A DNA stretch of 35,320 bases from an uncultured Prochlorococcus sp. (GTDB lineage Bacteria > Cyanobacteriota > Cyanobacteriia > PCC-6307 > Cyanobiaceae): the NCBI GenBank assembly GCA_902521995.1, contig CABYTO010000016.1, forward strand, positions 1 to 35,320, given 5' to 3'. The position numbers were made by a program, and so were the translations under genes. The notes below the pieces were generated by a model, which was not told where the DNA came from, searched no databases, and saw only the letters and a list, made by a program, of their open reading frames with translations. Positions 9,705 through 17,891 of this stretch are shown here, in pieces; position 1 is the stretch's first letter; each line of letters opens with the position of its first letter.

Positions 9705-11165
9705 ATGACCACTGCTTTGCAAACGCCTCAAAGGCGCTCTAGGTCCAAACTACAAGATGCAAGTCTTGTGAATGGACCTATGCTCCTTTTGAGGAGTATT
9801 CGAGGATTTAGTTCAAACCGCTCTATGTTGTGGCTTGCGACTGTTCCTTTAGCTTTGTTTGGTTTAGGTATTTTTAATCTTTCAGCTCACGCAGCTGATT
9901 TACCTGAGTTGAATGCAGCTTTTCTTGCTAACAATTTATGGCTTTTGATCGCTACTATTTTAGTGATCTTTATGAACGCCGGTTTCGCTATGGTTGAGGC
10001 AGGTATGTGTCGTTCTAAGAACGCAGTAAACATCCTTGCTAAAAACCTATTCGTATTTGCTCTAGCTGTAACCTCTTACTGGTTTATCGGCTATTCATTA
10101 ATGTACGGAGGTAGTGTCGCTGACGGATGGCTTTATTTTGGCGGCTTATTTTTTGATCCAACAGTTACTGCAGATATGGTAACTGATGCTGGATTAGTCC
10201 CAACAGTTGATTTCTTGTTCCAGTCTGCATTCGCAGGAACTGCAGCAACTATCGTATCCGGTCTTGTTGCTGAAAGAGTTAAATTTGGAGAATTTGTTGT
10301 TTTTGCTGTTGTATTAACTGCATTTATATATCCAATTGCTGGTAGCTGGAAATGGAATGGTGGTTGGCTTGATTCTTTAGGTTTTGTAGACTTTGCTGGT
10401 TCTTCAATTGTTCACTCAGTTGGAGCATGGGCGGGTCTTGTAGGAGCTATGCTTCTTGGACCAAGAATTGGCAAATACTCTGATGGAAAACCACAGGCTA
10501 TGCCAGGACACAATATGGCTATAGCTACTTTAGGTGCATTAGTTCTATGGATAGGTTGGTATGGTTTCAACCCCGGTTCTCAACTTGCTATGGATCAATG
10601 GGTTCCATATGTTGCTGTAACAACTACTTTAGCAGCAGCAGCTGGAGCTATTGGTGCAACTATTGTTTCAACATTAACTTCTGGTAAGCCTGATCTTACA
10701 ATGATAATTAACGGAATCCTTGCTGGTTTGGTTAGTATCACTGCAGGTTGTGGCGATATGACTCTTGCTGGAGCCTGGTTTGCAGGACTAGTAGGTGGAA
10801 TTATCGTTGTATTTTCTGTTGCAGCACTTGATGCCGCTGAGATCGATGATCCTGTAGGTGCATTCTCTGTTCACGGAGTTTGTGGTGTATGGGGTACTGT
10901 AGTTATCGGTCTTTGGGGTACAGCTGTTCAAGGTGATGGAGCAGGTATGGGATTGTTCAATGGTGGAGGAATTACCCTTCTTCTAGTTCAAGCTCTTGGT
11001 GCCGCAGCTTATGCTATTTGGACACTAGTTACTTGCTGGATTGCCTGGTCTGTAATTGGAGGATTATTCGGTGGAATCCGAGTTTCTGAAGAGGAAGAGA
11101 CTCAAGGCTTAGATATAGGAGAGCATGGAATGGAAGCATATCCAGACTTTGCATCTGCTAAATAA
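9705..11165 (+). CDS. amt1: ammonium transporter, Amt family
   Basis: The 486-residue protein imports ammonium across the cytoplasmic membrane. The first about 63 residues contain a basic stretch (RRSRSK), a hydrophobic core and an AHA-A site that looks like a cleaved signal peptide. The mature part has about 11 membrane segments. Family marks are NAGFAMVEAGMCRSKNAVNI (91-110) and the pore histidines His237 (SSIVHSVGAW) and His390 (GAFSVHGVCG). Codons are visibly more G+C-rich than those of neighbours, consistent with high expression. The start codon is preceded directly by nine T with no Shine-Dalgarno. An NtcA promoter lies upstream and a strong terminator follows. Confidence 0.97.
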   Translation: MTTALQTPQRRSRSKLQDASLVNGPMLLLRSIRGFSSNRSMLWLATVPLALFGLGIFNLSAHAADLPELNAAFLANNLWLLIATILVIFMNAGFAMVEAGMCRSKNAVNILAKNLFVFALAVTSYWFIGYSLMYGGSVADGWLYFGGLFFDPTVTADMVTDAGLVPTVDFLFQSAFAGTAATIVSGLVAERVKFGEFVVFAVVLTAFIYPIAGSWKWNGGWLDSLGFVDFAGSSIVHSVGAWAGLVGAMLLGPRIGKYSDGKPQAMPGHNMAIATLGALVLWIGWYGFNPGSQLAMDQWVPYVAVTTTLAAAAGAIGATIVSTLTSGKPDLTMIINGILAGLVSITAGCGDMTLAGAWFAGLVGGIIVVFSVAALDAAEIDDPVGAFSVHGVCGVWGTVVIGLWGTAVQGDGAGMGLFNGGGITLLLVQALGAAAYAIWTLVTCWIAWSVIGGLFGGIRVSEEEETQGLDIGEHGMEAYPDFASAK

Positions 11166-11187
11166 TCTAACTAAAAAATTGATTTTA

Positions 11188-11220
11188 GAAACCTGACTTA
11201 TGTCAGGTTTCTTTTTTTTT
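11188..11220 (+). terminator. intrinsic terminator of amt
   Basis: A perfect ten-base-pair stem, GAAACCTGAC (11188-11197) with GTCAGGTTTC (11202-11211) and loop TTAT, is followed by nine T. It is by far the clearest intrinsic terminator in the window and isolates amt from ispH. Confidence 0.92.
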
Positions 11221-11243
11221 ACGAAAAATTTTTAAAAACGTTG

Positions 11244-11249
11244 TAATAT
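11244..11249 (+). promoter_or_regulatory. -10-like element just before ispH
   Basis: TAATAT at 11244-11249 would place transcription start at about 11256, the A of the ispH ATG. No good -35 is visible. See the finding on a possible leaderless mRNA. Confidence 0.25.
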
Positions 11250-11255
11250 AAGAAG

Positions 11256-12452
11256 ATGGATACTCAAGCTTTTAGAAGATCTCTTCATCATTCTGATAGA
11301 TATAATAGAAGGGGTTTCGATTCTCCAACAAAAAGAGCTCAAGCATTAGAAGAAGCTTACCAAAGTGATTTAATAAGTTCTATTAGGGATAATGGTTTTA
11401 CTTATTCTAAAGGCAGACTAAATATAAAGTTGGCCAAAGCCTTTGGTTTTTGTTGGGGAGTTGAAAGAGCAGTAGCAATGGCATATGAAACTAGAAGACA
11501 TTACCCAAATGAGAATATTTGGATAACAAACGAAATAATTCATAATCCCTCGGTTAATGATCATTTAAGAAAAATGAATGTAAAATTCATTTCAGCTAAA
11601 AATGGAATTAAAGATTTTTCTTCAGTTACTAAAGGAGATGTTGTTATTCTTCCCGCCTTTGGAGCTACTGTTCAGGAAATGAAACTGTTGCATGAGAAAG
11701 GTTGTCATATCATTGATACAACTTGTCCATGGGTTTCTAAGGTTTGGCATACAGTTGAAAAACATAAAAAACATGTTTTCACATCTATTATTCATGGAAA
11801 ATTTAAGCATGAAGAGACTCTTGCTACAAGTTCATTCGCAGGTAAATATTTAGTTGTACTTGATCTAGAAGAAGCAAACTACATATCTGAATATATTCTT
11901 GGGAGAGGTAATAGAAATGAGTTTATGAATAAATTTGCTAAAGCTTGTTCAAGTGGATTTGATCCTGATAAAGATTTAGATAGAGTCGGAGTTGCAAATC
12001 AGACAACTATGCTTAAGAGCGAGACTGAAGAAATTGGGAAGGTTTTTGAAAGGACGATGTTAAAAAAATTTGGACCAGAAAACTTAAATAGTCACTTTTT
12101 AGCTTTTAATACTATTTGTGATGCCACAGAAGAAAGACAAGAAGCAATGTTCTCTTTGGTTGATGAAGACCTAGATATTCTAGTGGTTATTGGAGGCTTC
12201 AATTCTTCCAATACTACTCACTTACAAGAAATTGCAATTACTAAAAATATTGCTTCTTTTCACATTGATACACCGGAAAGGATATCAGTTAAAGATAACT
12301 CAATATTTCATAAACCTCTAGGTTCAGATTTAGAGCTTAAGAATAATTTTCTACCTGGTGGAAAAATTAATGTTGGAATTACCTCAGGTGCATCTACTCC
12401 TGATAAGGTCGTTGCAGATGTTATTGAAAAGTTAATTGATATTACTTCCTAG
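11256..12452 (+). CDS. ispH: 4-hydroxy-3-methylbut-2-enyl diphosphate reductase
   Basis: This is the last enzyme of the MEP pathway, making IPP and DMAPP for carotenoids, phytol and quinones. The three cluster cysteines are visible: Cys66 ([13 protein letters not shown]), Cys157 ([11 protein letters not shown]) and Cys288 ([13 protein letters not shown]). [11 protein letters not shown] (91-101) is also typical. At 398 residues, with an N-terminal extension of about 50 residues, it is the long cyanobacterial/plant form. It stands behind the amt terminator, so it needs its own promoter. Confidence 0.96.
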   Translation: MDTQAFRRSLHHSDRYNRRGFDSPTKRAQALEEAYQSDLISSIRDNGFTYSKGRLNIKLAKAFGFCWGVERAVAMAYETRRHYPNENIWITNEIIHNPSVNDHLRKMNVKFISAKNGIKDFSSVTKGDVVILPAFGATVQEMKLLHEKGCHIIDTTCPWVSKVWHTVEKHKKHVFTSIIHGKFKHEETLATSSFAGKYLVVLDLEEANYISEYILGRGNRNEFMNKFAKACSSGFDPDKDLDRVGVANQTTMLKSETEEIGKVFERTMLKKFGPENLNSHFLAFNTICDATEERQEAMFSLVDEDLDILVVIGGFNSSNTTHLQEIAITKNIASFHIDTPERISVKDNSIFHKPLGSDLELKNNFLPGGKINVGITSGASTPDKVVADVIEKLIDITS

Positions 12453-12556
12453 ATTTGATACTTCATTTATAAATTTGCTTAGTTTTTTTAATTTATTAGT
12501 CAGATAATTCCAAAAGATCGACTTTATTAACTAGAATAATGAAAAATTTATGAAGT

Positions 12557-13117
12557 ATGGAAGACAAACCACAAACTAATCAGGTTCAAACTGCGAGTAT
12601 GAATAGTACCAAAGCGCCCCAAAAAGTTGAAGTTGTAGTTGCCAATTCATCTTCAGGATCAGAAGTAAATATTCTTGGAGAACTGTCGATTTTTGTTTTA
12701 AGAATAGGTTTTTGTGCTTTGATGATCCATCATGGCCTAGAGAAACTTCAGGATCCACAAGGTTTTGCTGAGTTTGTAGTTGGCAAGTACTTCCCATTTT
12801 TGCCAGGTGACCCTGTTATATGGACTTTTGGAGCAGCAATTACTCAATTGATATGCCCATTAGGATTGGCTATAGGAATTTTTGCAAGACTTTCTTCTCT
12901 TGGCCTGCTGTCCACGATGGCATTTGCTGTTTATTTTCATCTCCTTGATACTGGACTAGAAGGGTTCCCTCTAGCAGTGGTTGAAGGTCATAATTATGCT
13001 TTCGAATTGTCTTTTATATATGGAGCTATTTCTCTCTACTTTCTATGCGCTGGTCCAGGTAGGCTTTCTTTGTTCAGAAAAACTAACAAAATTACATACT
13101 ATCCAAAATCATCATAA
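12557..13117 (+). CDS. DoxX-family membrane protein
   Basis: The 186-residue protein has a polar, low-complexity N-terminus (about 1-42), then four hydrophobic helices starting at LSIFVLRIGFCALMIHHGLE. The GLEKLQDPQGFAEFV segment and the later glycine-rich helices match the DoxX/SURF4-like family. The substrate is unknown; some members link to thiosulfate oxidation or redox homeostasis, but nothing here decides that. TAGAAT (12532-12537) could be its -10. It ends one base before the purH stop on the other strand. Confidence 0.85.
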   Translation: MEDKPQTNQVQTASMNSTKAPQKVEVVVANSSSGSEVNILGELSIFVLRIGFCALMIHHGLEKLQDPQGFAEFVVGKYFPFLPGDPVIWTFGAAITQLICPLGLAIGIFARLSSLGLLSTMAFAVYFHLLDTGLEGFPLAVVEGHNYAFELSFIYGAISLYFLCAGPGRLSLFRKTNKITYYPKSS

Positions 13118-13118
13118 A

Positions 13119-14672
13119 TTAATGTAAAAAATGTCTTTTTTGCGTAAACACCATTGCAATTTCTTTTAAATTACACATATCAATACTTTCTTGGTCTCTT
13201 AAGCTCCCTCCAGGTTGGATAATAGCTTTTATACCGTATTCATTTGCAAGTTCAACAGTATCTGCAAATGGGAAAAATCCATCACTAGCCAAGACAGCAT
13301 TAGAACATAACCTTCCAGCTGCTTCTAATGCAATTTTTGCTGCTCCAACTCTATTCATTTGTCCAGCTCCAATACCAATAGTTTTTTGGTCTTTTGCGAT
13401 AACAATGGCATTAGATTTAACGTGTTTACAAATTTTCCATGCAAAATTTAGATCTAAGTTAATTTGATTACTCGGATTTTTATTTGTTACTGAAATCCAA
13501 TTTTCAGCTTTTTCTTCACTATCGTCAGTATCTTGAACTAGTAATCCTCCCATTATTGATTTAGTAGAATTTTGATTCTTTTTTGGAAGTTGATCTTTTG
13601 AAAACTTTAAAATTCTTAAATTCTTTTTAACTTTTAAAATTTCTAAAGCTTCCTCATCAAAAGATGGAGCGACGACACATTCTAAGAAAATATCTTTGAG
13701 GTGAATTGCGGTCTCACTATCAACATTTGAATTAAAAGCAACTATTCCTCCAAATGCACTAACAGAATCGCATTCCAAAGCATTCAAAAATGCTTTAGAA
13801 GCTGAATTACTTATAGAGGCACCACAAGGATTATTGTGTTTAAGAATAACAGAAGCAAACATATCGGTTGTAAGTTCATCTTTTTCTGTGTAGCCAAATT
13901 CTAAAACTGTTGAGAGTGCCGACTCTAGATCTAATAGATTGTTATAACTTAATTCTTTACCTTGTAATTGTTCTGCTGAGTTCCAACCTATGTTATTTAA
14001 ACCATACCAAAAAGCTTTTTGATGGGGATTTTCCCCATATCTTAGGGTTTTGATTAGTGGATAAGATTCAATATATTTGGAAGATTGTAAACCTCTTTCT
14101 TTCCTTATCCAATTAGATATTGCAGTGTCATAGTCCGCTGTATGCTGAAAAGCTTCAAGGGCTAATTTTGCTTTATATGAGTCCTTTAATTTACCTTTTT
14201 TACTTTCTTCAAGAAAATTTTGATACTGACTGGGATCAACTAGAACGGAAACGTCTTTATGATTTTTAGCTGCAGAACGAATCATTGATGGCCCTCCGAT
14301 ATCGATATTTTCAATAGCATCTTCCCAACTAGCTCCCTGATCTATTGTTTTTTTAAAAGGATATAAATTGACAACTACCAAGTCAATCAACTCAAGATTG
14401 TTAGCTTCTATATCTTTTTTATGTTCCTCGTCATTTCTTTTAGCTAATATTCCCCCGTGTACTTTTGGATGTAAAGTTTTAACTCTACCTCCAAGAATTT
14501 CAGGAGAATTTGTAAAATCTGCAACTTTAATAACTGGAATTTTTGCTTCCATAAGATGTATTGCAGTTCCTCCACTTGATAGGATTTTATAATTAAATTG
14601 CTCTACCAAATCCTTACAAAATGGGATTATATTTTTTTTATCAGAGACACTTACTAAAGCTAATGGTGACAT
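13119..14672 (-). CDS. purH: bifunctional AICAR formyltransferase / IMP cyclohydrolase
   Basis: The 517-residue protein carries both domains of PurH and performs the last two steps of IMP synthesis. The N-terminal MGS-like IMP cyclohydrolase (about 1-140) has SSGGTAIHL, GGRVKTLHPKVHGGIL and DIGGPSMIRSAAKNH. The C-terminal formyltransferase has LRYGENPHQKAFWYG and VILKHNNPCGASI. Length is normal. It diverges from the esterase gene with 33 bases between start codons, so both promoters are squeezed or reach into coding sequence. Confidence 0.97.
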   Translation of the reverse strand: MSPLALVSVSDKKNIIPFCKDLVEQFNYKILSSGGTAIHLMEAKIPVIKVADFTNSPEILGGRVKTLHPKVHGGILAKRNDEEHKKDIEANNLELIDLVVVNLYPFKKTIDQGASWEDAIENIDIGGPSMIRSAAKNHKDVSVLVDPSQYQNFLEESKKGKLKDSYKAKLALEAFQHTADYDTAISNWIRKERGLQSSKYIESYPLIKTLRYGENPHQKAFWYGLNNIGWNSAEQLQGKELSYNNLLDLESALSTVLEFGYTEKDELTTDMFASVILKHNNPCGASISNSASKAFLNALECDSVSAFGGIVAFNSNVDSETAIHLKDIFLECVVAPSFDEEALEILKVKKNLRILKFSKDQLPKKNQNSTKSIMGGLLVQDTDDSEEKAENWISVTNKNPSNQINLDLNFAWKICKHVKSNAIVIAKDQKTIGIGAGQMNRVGAAKIALEAAGRLCSNAVLASDGFFPFADTVELANEYGIKAIIQPGGSLRDQESIDMCNLKEIAMVFTQKRHFLH

Positions 14673-14705
14673 TATGGGAAAGTTTACTTACTTAAGAATA
14701 TAAAC

Positions 14706-15323
14706 ATGAAATATGCTATCAATCATGAATTTGTCTCGATTAGCTCTCAAACTGCAACGCATAGAATTATTTTGATGCATGGTTGGGGAGCTGATTCTGA
14801 TGACCTTTTAACATTTGGAAAGGAGATGAGTGAAAAAATAAATCTTGATTTTGAGGTAATTTCTTTGAGGGCCCCTGGATTACATCCAAGTGGCCAGGGA
14901 AGACAGTGGTATGGCTTATACCCACATGATTGGAGTGGAGCTGCGGTTGAAGTAAATAAACTTTTAGTGACATTAAAAAAATTTGATACTGCTCAGATTC
15001 CACTAAGAAAAACAATTTTGTTGGGGTTCTCTCAGGGTGCGGCAATGGCAATTGATGCAGGACTTAAATTAAATTTCGGATTAATTGTTGCTTGTAGTGG
15101 TTATCCTCATCCAAATTGGTCCCCTGGAGAAAAATCTTCCCCATTGATTATTAGTCATGGCCTATTTGATGATGTCGTGCCCATAGATGCTTCTAGGACT
15201 ATTTATGAAAAAGTAAAGAGTAAGTCTTCTAAATTTTGTGAATTATTAGAATTCGATGGATTTCATCAAATTGATTCAAATTTAATTAAATTTATAAGTT
15301 CAAATATAAGTAATATTTTTTAA
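14706..15323 (+). CDS. alpha/beta hydrolase, carboxylesterase/phospholipase family
   Basis: The 205-residue serine hydrolase resembles the acyl-protein thioesterase/carboxylesterase group (PF02230 type). The oxyanion-hole region is LMHGWGADSDDLL (23-35). The nucleophile elbow is GFSQG with Ser109. Asp155 in SHGLFDDVVP and His187 in FDGFHQ complete the triad. The substrate cannot be told from sequence; short-chain acyl or phospholipid esters are typical. It has no signal peptide, so it is probably cytoplasmic. The 3' end overlaps the DUF3155 gene by four bases. Confidence 0.9.
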   Translation: MKYAINHEFVSISSQTATHRIILMHGWGADSDDLLTFGKEMSEKINLDFEVISLRAPGLHPSGQGRQWYGLYPHDWSGAAVEVNKLLVTLKKFDTAQIPLRKTILLGFSQGAAMAIDAGLKLNFGLIVACSGYPHPNWSPGEKSSPLIISHGLFDDVVPIDASRTIYEKVKSKSSKFCELLEFDGFHQIDSNLIKFISSNISNIF

Positions 15324-15688
15324 ACAAAAGCATATTCGTATTCTTCAATCTCTTCCCAATCATCAGCAGTAAGTTCTAGACCTTCAAATATTTTTTCTTC
15401 ACCAATTCCTTCAACTACAACTTTTAGTGATGGAAATAGAAAATGATTTTCTTCAGCATATTGGGCGCTAAATAAGCCTTTTTCACCCCAAAAAAACCTA
15501 TCGGTGGTATGTTCATTTCTTCTGACATTGAAAACTGAAGGTGCAGAGAGACCATTTTCAGCTATGAATCTTCTTGCTGCTGTAACTGGTTTGTGTTTGC
15601 CAGTTTCGATATGATAAATAGGTACATGTGCCATTACTCTTTGGCCGGCCAATCTTCTTCTGCTGATTCTTTTTCTCTTTTTTGACAT
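15320..15688 (-). CDS. DUF3155 family protein
   Basis: The 122-residue protein begins MSKKRKRISRRRLAGQRV, a strongly basic stretch, and continues MAHVPIYHIETGKHKPVTAARRFIAENG. The second half is acidic and ends EEIEEYEYAFV. This matches the cyanobacterial DUF3155 family as I remember it. The basic start suggests contact with nucleic acid, but that is inference. An AGGAG Shine-Dalgarno nine bases before ATG 15686-15688 supports the start, which stands out because most genes in the window lack one. Confidence 0.85.
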   Translation of the reverse strand: MSKKRKRISRRRLAGQRVMAHVPIYHIETGKHKPVTAARRFIAENGLSAPSVFNVRRNEHTTDRFFWGEKGLFSAQYAEENHFLFPSLKVVVEGIGEEKIFEGLELTADDWEEIEEYEYAFV

Positions 15689-15697
15689 TGATTGGTA

Positions 15698-15702
15698 CTC
15701 CT
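15698..15702 (-). promoter_or_regulatory. Shine-Dalgarno of the DUF3155 gene
   Basis: AGGAG on the minus strand with nine bases to the ATG. It is one of the few clear ribosome binding sites in this window. Confidence 0.7.
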
Positions 15703-15712
15703 GAAATTATTA

Positions 15713-15746
15713 ATGAGATTAGTCTTATTTATTTTACTAATCTTAT
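15713..15746 (-). promoter_or_regulatory. inverted repeat in the leader/promoter of the DUF3155 gene
   Basis: On the plus strand AGATTAGT (15716-15723) and ACTAATCT (15736-15743) are perfect inverted arms around a 12-base spacer. They extend to 11 base pairs (15713-15723 with 15736-15746) if one G-T pair is allowed. The element lies 25-58 bases before the start codon and touches a -10-like TATAAG, so it could be an operator or an mRNA hairpin. Confidence 0.4.
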
Positions 15747-15778
15747 ATATGTGATTTTAAATTCACTTCAAATTACAT

Positions 15779-15856
15779 AGAGGACCCATCAACCCCTGAT
15801 GTAGCTTAAAATATGATTAAATATTCATATTTAAGGCTGGCTAAAGTCAGACCTCT
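15779..15856. ncRNA. candidate structured RNA (four-helix cluster), strand undecided
   Basis: Within the AT-rich divergent region a 78-base block can fold into a closed multi-helix unit. P1 is AGAGG (15779-15783) with CCTCT (15852-15856). P2 is CATCA (15787-15791) with TGATG (15797-15801) and loop ACCCC. P3 is CTTAAAATATGA (15805-15816) with TCATATTTAAG (15825-15835), one unpaired A. P4 is CTGGC (15837-15841) with GTCAG (15846-15850) and loop TAAA. P3 could instead extend outward at the cost of P4. It matches no RNA family I can name. It is not a tRNA: no T-arm consensus is present. Confidence 0.3.
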
Positions 15857-15938
15857 TTATATATCTTAATACTTTTTTCATATTTTACAAGCCCTTTTTC
15901 AAGTTTTTTTTTAAAAAATTTCTCAAATTTTATTAATT

Positions 15939-17075
15939 ATGAATCTAACAAAAAAATTTGAAGAATTGATTACAAAACAGCTAGAGAGTTTTGGTTGCTC
16001 AATGGGCGTGACTAATTTAGTTATGTATCTTGCATCTGCTAAGCAAGGAACTAAAGCATCTTTTGAAATGGTTGGTCAATGGCCACAAATTGATATGCTA
16101 CTAACATCAATAGAAGATGATCCTTCACTAAAAGTTTCATCGCCTAATAGAAGATGGTATCCGCTTCAAGAAAACGAAATTCTACTTGGTGTGCTTAGAG
16201 TAGAAACTGATTTGAAAGGGGGGAATTGGCCAGTATCTCTTGATTCTAGATTAAAAGCCCTTTCAATATCTTTAGCTAAATGCGTCTCTATCGAATTAGA
16301 ACGTCAAAATAAAAATGAAGAAATCAATTATTTAAAAAATCAGGTGAATGTCATTATCCATCAATTAAGGAATCCATTGGCTGCTATTAGGACATATGCA
16401 AAATTACTAATAAAAAGACTTGGTTCAGATAATGACTCTATTGAAATAGTCGAACGCATGATAGTAGAGCAAAAACAAATTAATCAATATATGGATTCTT
16501 TTGCGCAATTAAATGCACCTATTCAACTGCCTATAGCAATTGGAGAGGAAAGATTATTATTACCACCAAATTTAGATAATAAAAAGTTAATAACTGTTCA
16601 GACTTTATTGAGGCCAATATTAGAAAGGGGTAAAGCTAATGCGAACTTAGAGAATAGAGATTGGACTGAACCTTCTCTTTGGCCAGATTGGACTATATCG
16701 CCATTAAAGGCAAAATATGCAGTAATTGCCGAAATTGTGGCCAATTTATTAGAAAATGCGTTTAAATATTCCCAAAAAGATTCTGAAATTGGACTCGCAA
16801 TTACGAGTAATGGAATTTGTATATTTGATGATGGTAAAAAAATAACTAAAAATGAAAAAGAGAAAATTTTTGAAAAAGGTTTTAGAGGATCTGCCGCTAA
16901 GAAGAAGGACGGCACTGGTGTGGGACTTTTTTTAGCGAGAAAATTAGCAAAACAAATTGGAGGGGAATTGAGATTGCTGGAAAATGACTCAATTAAAAAT
17001 ACTGAGAAATTAAAAAATCTTAAGAAGAAAAATATTTTCTATTTAGAACTACCTATAAAAGAATTGCATGCATAA
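15939..17075 (+). CDS. hik2: sensor histidine kinase, Hik2/CSK-like
   Basis: The 378-residue kinase lacks transmembrane segments. Residues 1-125 look like a GAF-type sensor domain with Cys20 (ESFGCSMGV). A dimerisation/phosphoacceptor helix follows, with His141 in IIHQLRNPLAAIRTYAKLL. The ATPase domain shows an N box (EIVANLLENAFKYS), an F box (IFEKGFRG) and a G2 box (GTGVGLFLARK). The G1 motif is reduced to FDDGKK, without the usual second glycine. The HQLRNPL phosphoacceptor region resembles cyanobacterial Hik2 and plant chloroplast sensor kinase, which sense redox or salt state; the Hik2 name is my inference. No response regulator is adjacent. Its 3' end overlaps cobS by 23 bases. Confidence 0.78.
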   Translation: MNLTKKFEELITKQLESFGCSMGVTNLVMYLASAKQGTKASFEMVGQWPQIDMLLTSIEDDPSLKVSSPNRRWYPLQENEILLGVLRVETDLKGGNWPVSLDSRLKALSISLAKCVSIELERQNKNEEINYLKNQVNVIIHQLRNPLAAIRTYAKLLIKRLGSDNDSIEIVERMIVEQKQINQYMDSFAQLNAPIQLPIAIGEERLLLPPNLDNKKLITVQTLLRPILERGKANANLENRDWTEPSLWPDWTISPLKAKYAVIAEIVANLLENAFKYSQKDSEIGLAITSNGICIFDDGKKITKNEKEKIFEKGFRGSAAKKKDGTGVGLFLARKLAKQIGGELRLLENDSIKNTEKLKNLKKKNIFYLELPIKELHA

Positions 17076-17793
17076 ACAACATTGCAGTTTCAACTAGTAC
17101 AACACTAGCACCGCAAGCATCTCCATTAAACCCTCCAATTTTATTACCCAGTATGTTTGGGACGGAATAGCTTAAAAAAATACCAATCAAAATAAGAATT
17201 AAAAATTTAATTAATATTGCTTGGGATGTAATTGAAAGTAATTGATATGTAATAAAAATTAAAAGAAAAAAAATGGAGATCAAAGATTCTTTTTTAAATC
17301 CATTCCAAAACTTTTTGTGACTAATAGATTTTTTCTTGTAACTCATATATTTAAACTTTTCTATAAAAAATAAATTTGAAAATCTTCCCCAAAATAAGCA
17401 TATAGGTAAAACAAAAATTATTAGGTTTTGAATTTTTAGTATGCAAGCAATTTGAATTAAAGTTACAAAAACTAAAGCTTGAACGCCAAAGGAACCAACT
17501 TTACTATCTTTCATGGCTTTTAAACGTTTCTTTTTACCCGCAAAAATACCATCGAAAGTATCCATTAAACCATCAATGTGCAAACCACCAGTAATTAAAT
17601 ATCCTGAAGCCAAACAAATTAATGAAGATGCATAAATTGACCAAGAGTTTGTTCTAAAAAAAAGAAAGATATAACTCTGTATTGTTCCAATCAAAAATCC
17701 TAAAGGAGGGGCAAATTGTGCAATATTTTTAAATTCGGGATTAATTAAAGGTATCTTTGGAAATGTCGTATAGAAAATCCAAGATCCTGCCAA
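17053..17793 (-). CDS. cobS: adenosylcobinamide-GDP ribazoletransferase (cobalamin synthase)
   Basis: The 246-residue membrane enzyme joins adenosylcobinamide-GDP to the lower ligand in the last steps of (pseudo)cobalamin synthesis. The signature GGLHIDGLMDTFDGIFAGKKK lies at about residues 69-89, followed by several hydrophobic helices and a late NKIGGFNGDACGA. The start is TTG (17791-17793); the frame stays open only 15 codons further upstream with no ATG, GTG or TTG, so TTG is the best choice. The gene end overlaps the kinase gene by 23 bases. Confidence 0.93.
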   Translation of the reverse strand: MAGSWIFYTTFPKIPLINPEFKNIAQFAPPLGFLIGTIQSYIFLFFRTNSWSIYASSLICLASGYLITGGLHIDGLMDTFDGIFAGKKKRLKAMKDSKVGSFGVQALVFVTLIQIACILKIQNLIIFVLPICLFWGRFSNLFFIEKFKYMSYKKKSISHKKFWNGFKKESLISIFFLLIFITYQLLSITSQAILIKFLILILIGIFLSYSVPNILGNKIGGFNGDACGASVVLVETAMLFMHAILL

Positions 17794-17891
17794 ATTTTTT
17801 ATTAAATATTTTTTGATGAGATAAAAATAGATTCGATATTAAATAATAGGGTAGATTAATGAAAAAGGATCAAAAATTTTTATAAATTATC

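Noticed and set aside
9705..11165. amt as a laterally acquired gene because of its higher G+C
   Set aside because: Codon bias for high expression explains it; the gene has its native NtcA promoter and terminator and the cyanobacterial form.
15779..15856. Degenerate or unusual tRNA
   Set aside because: The cloverleaf-like outline is there, but no TTCRA T-loop, no D-loop GG and no plausible anticodon arm on either strand.
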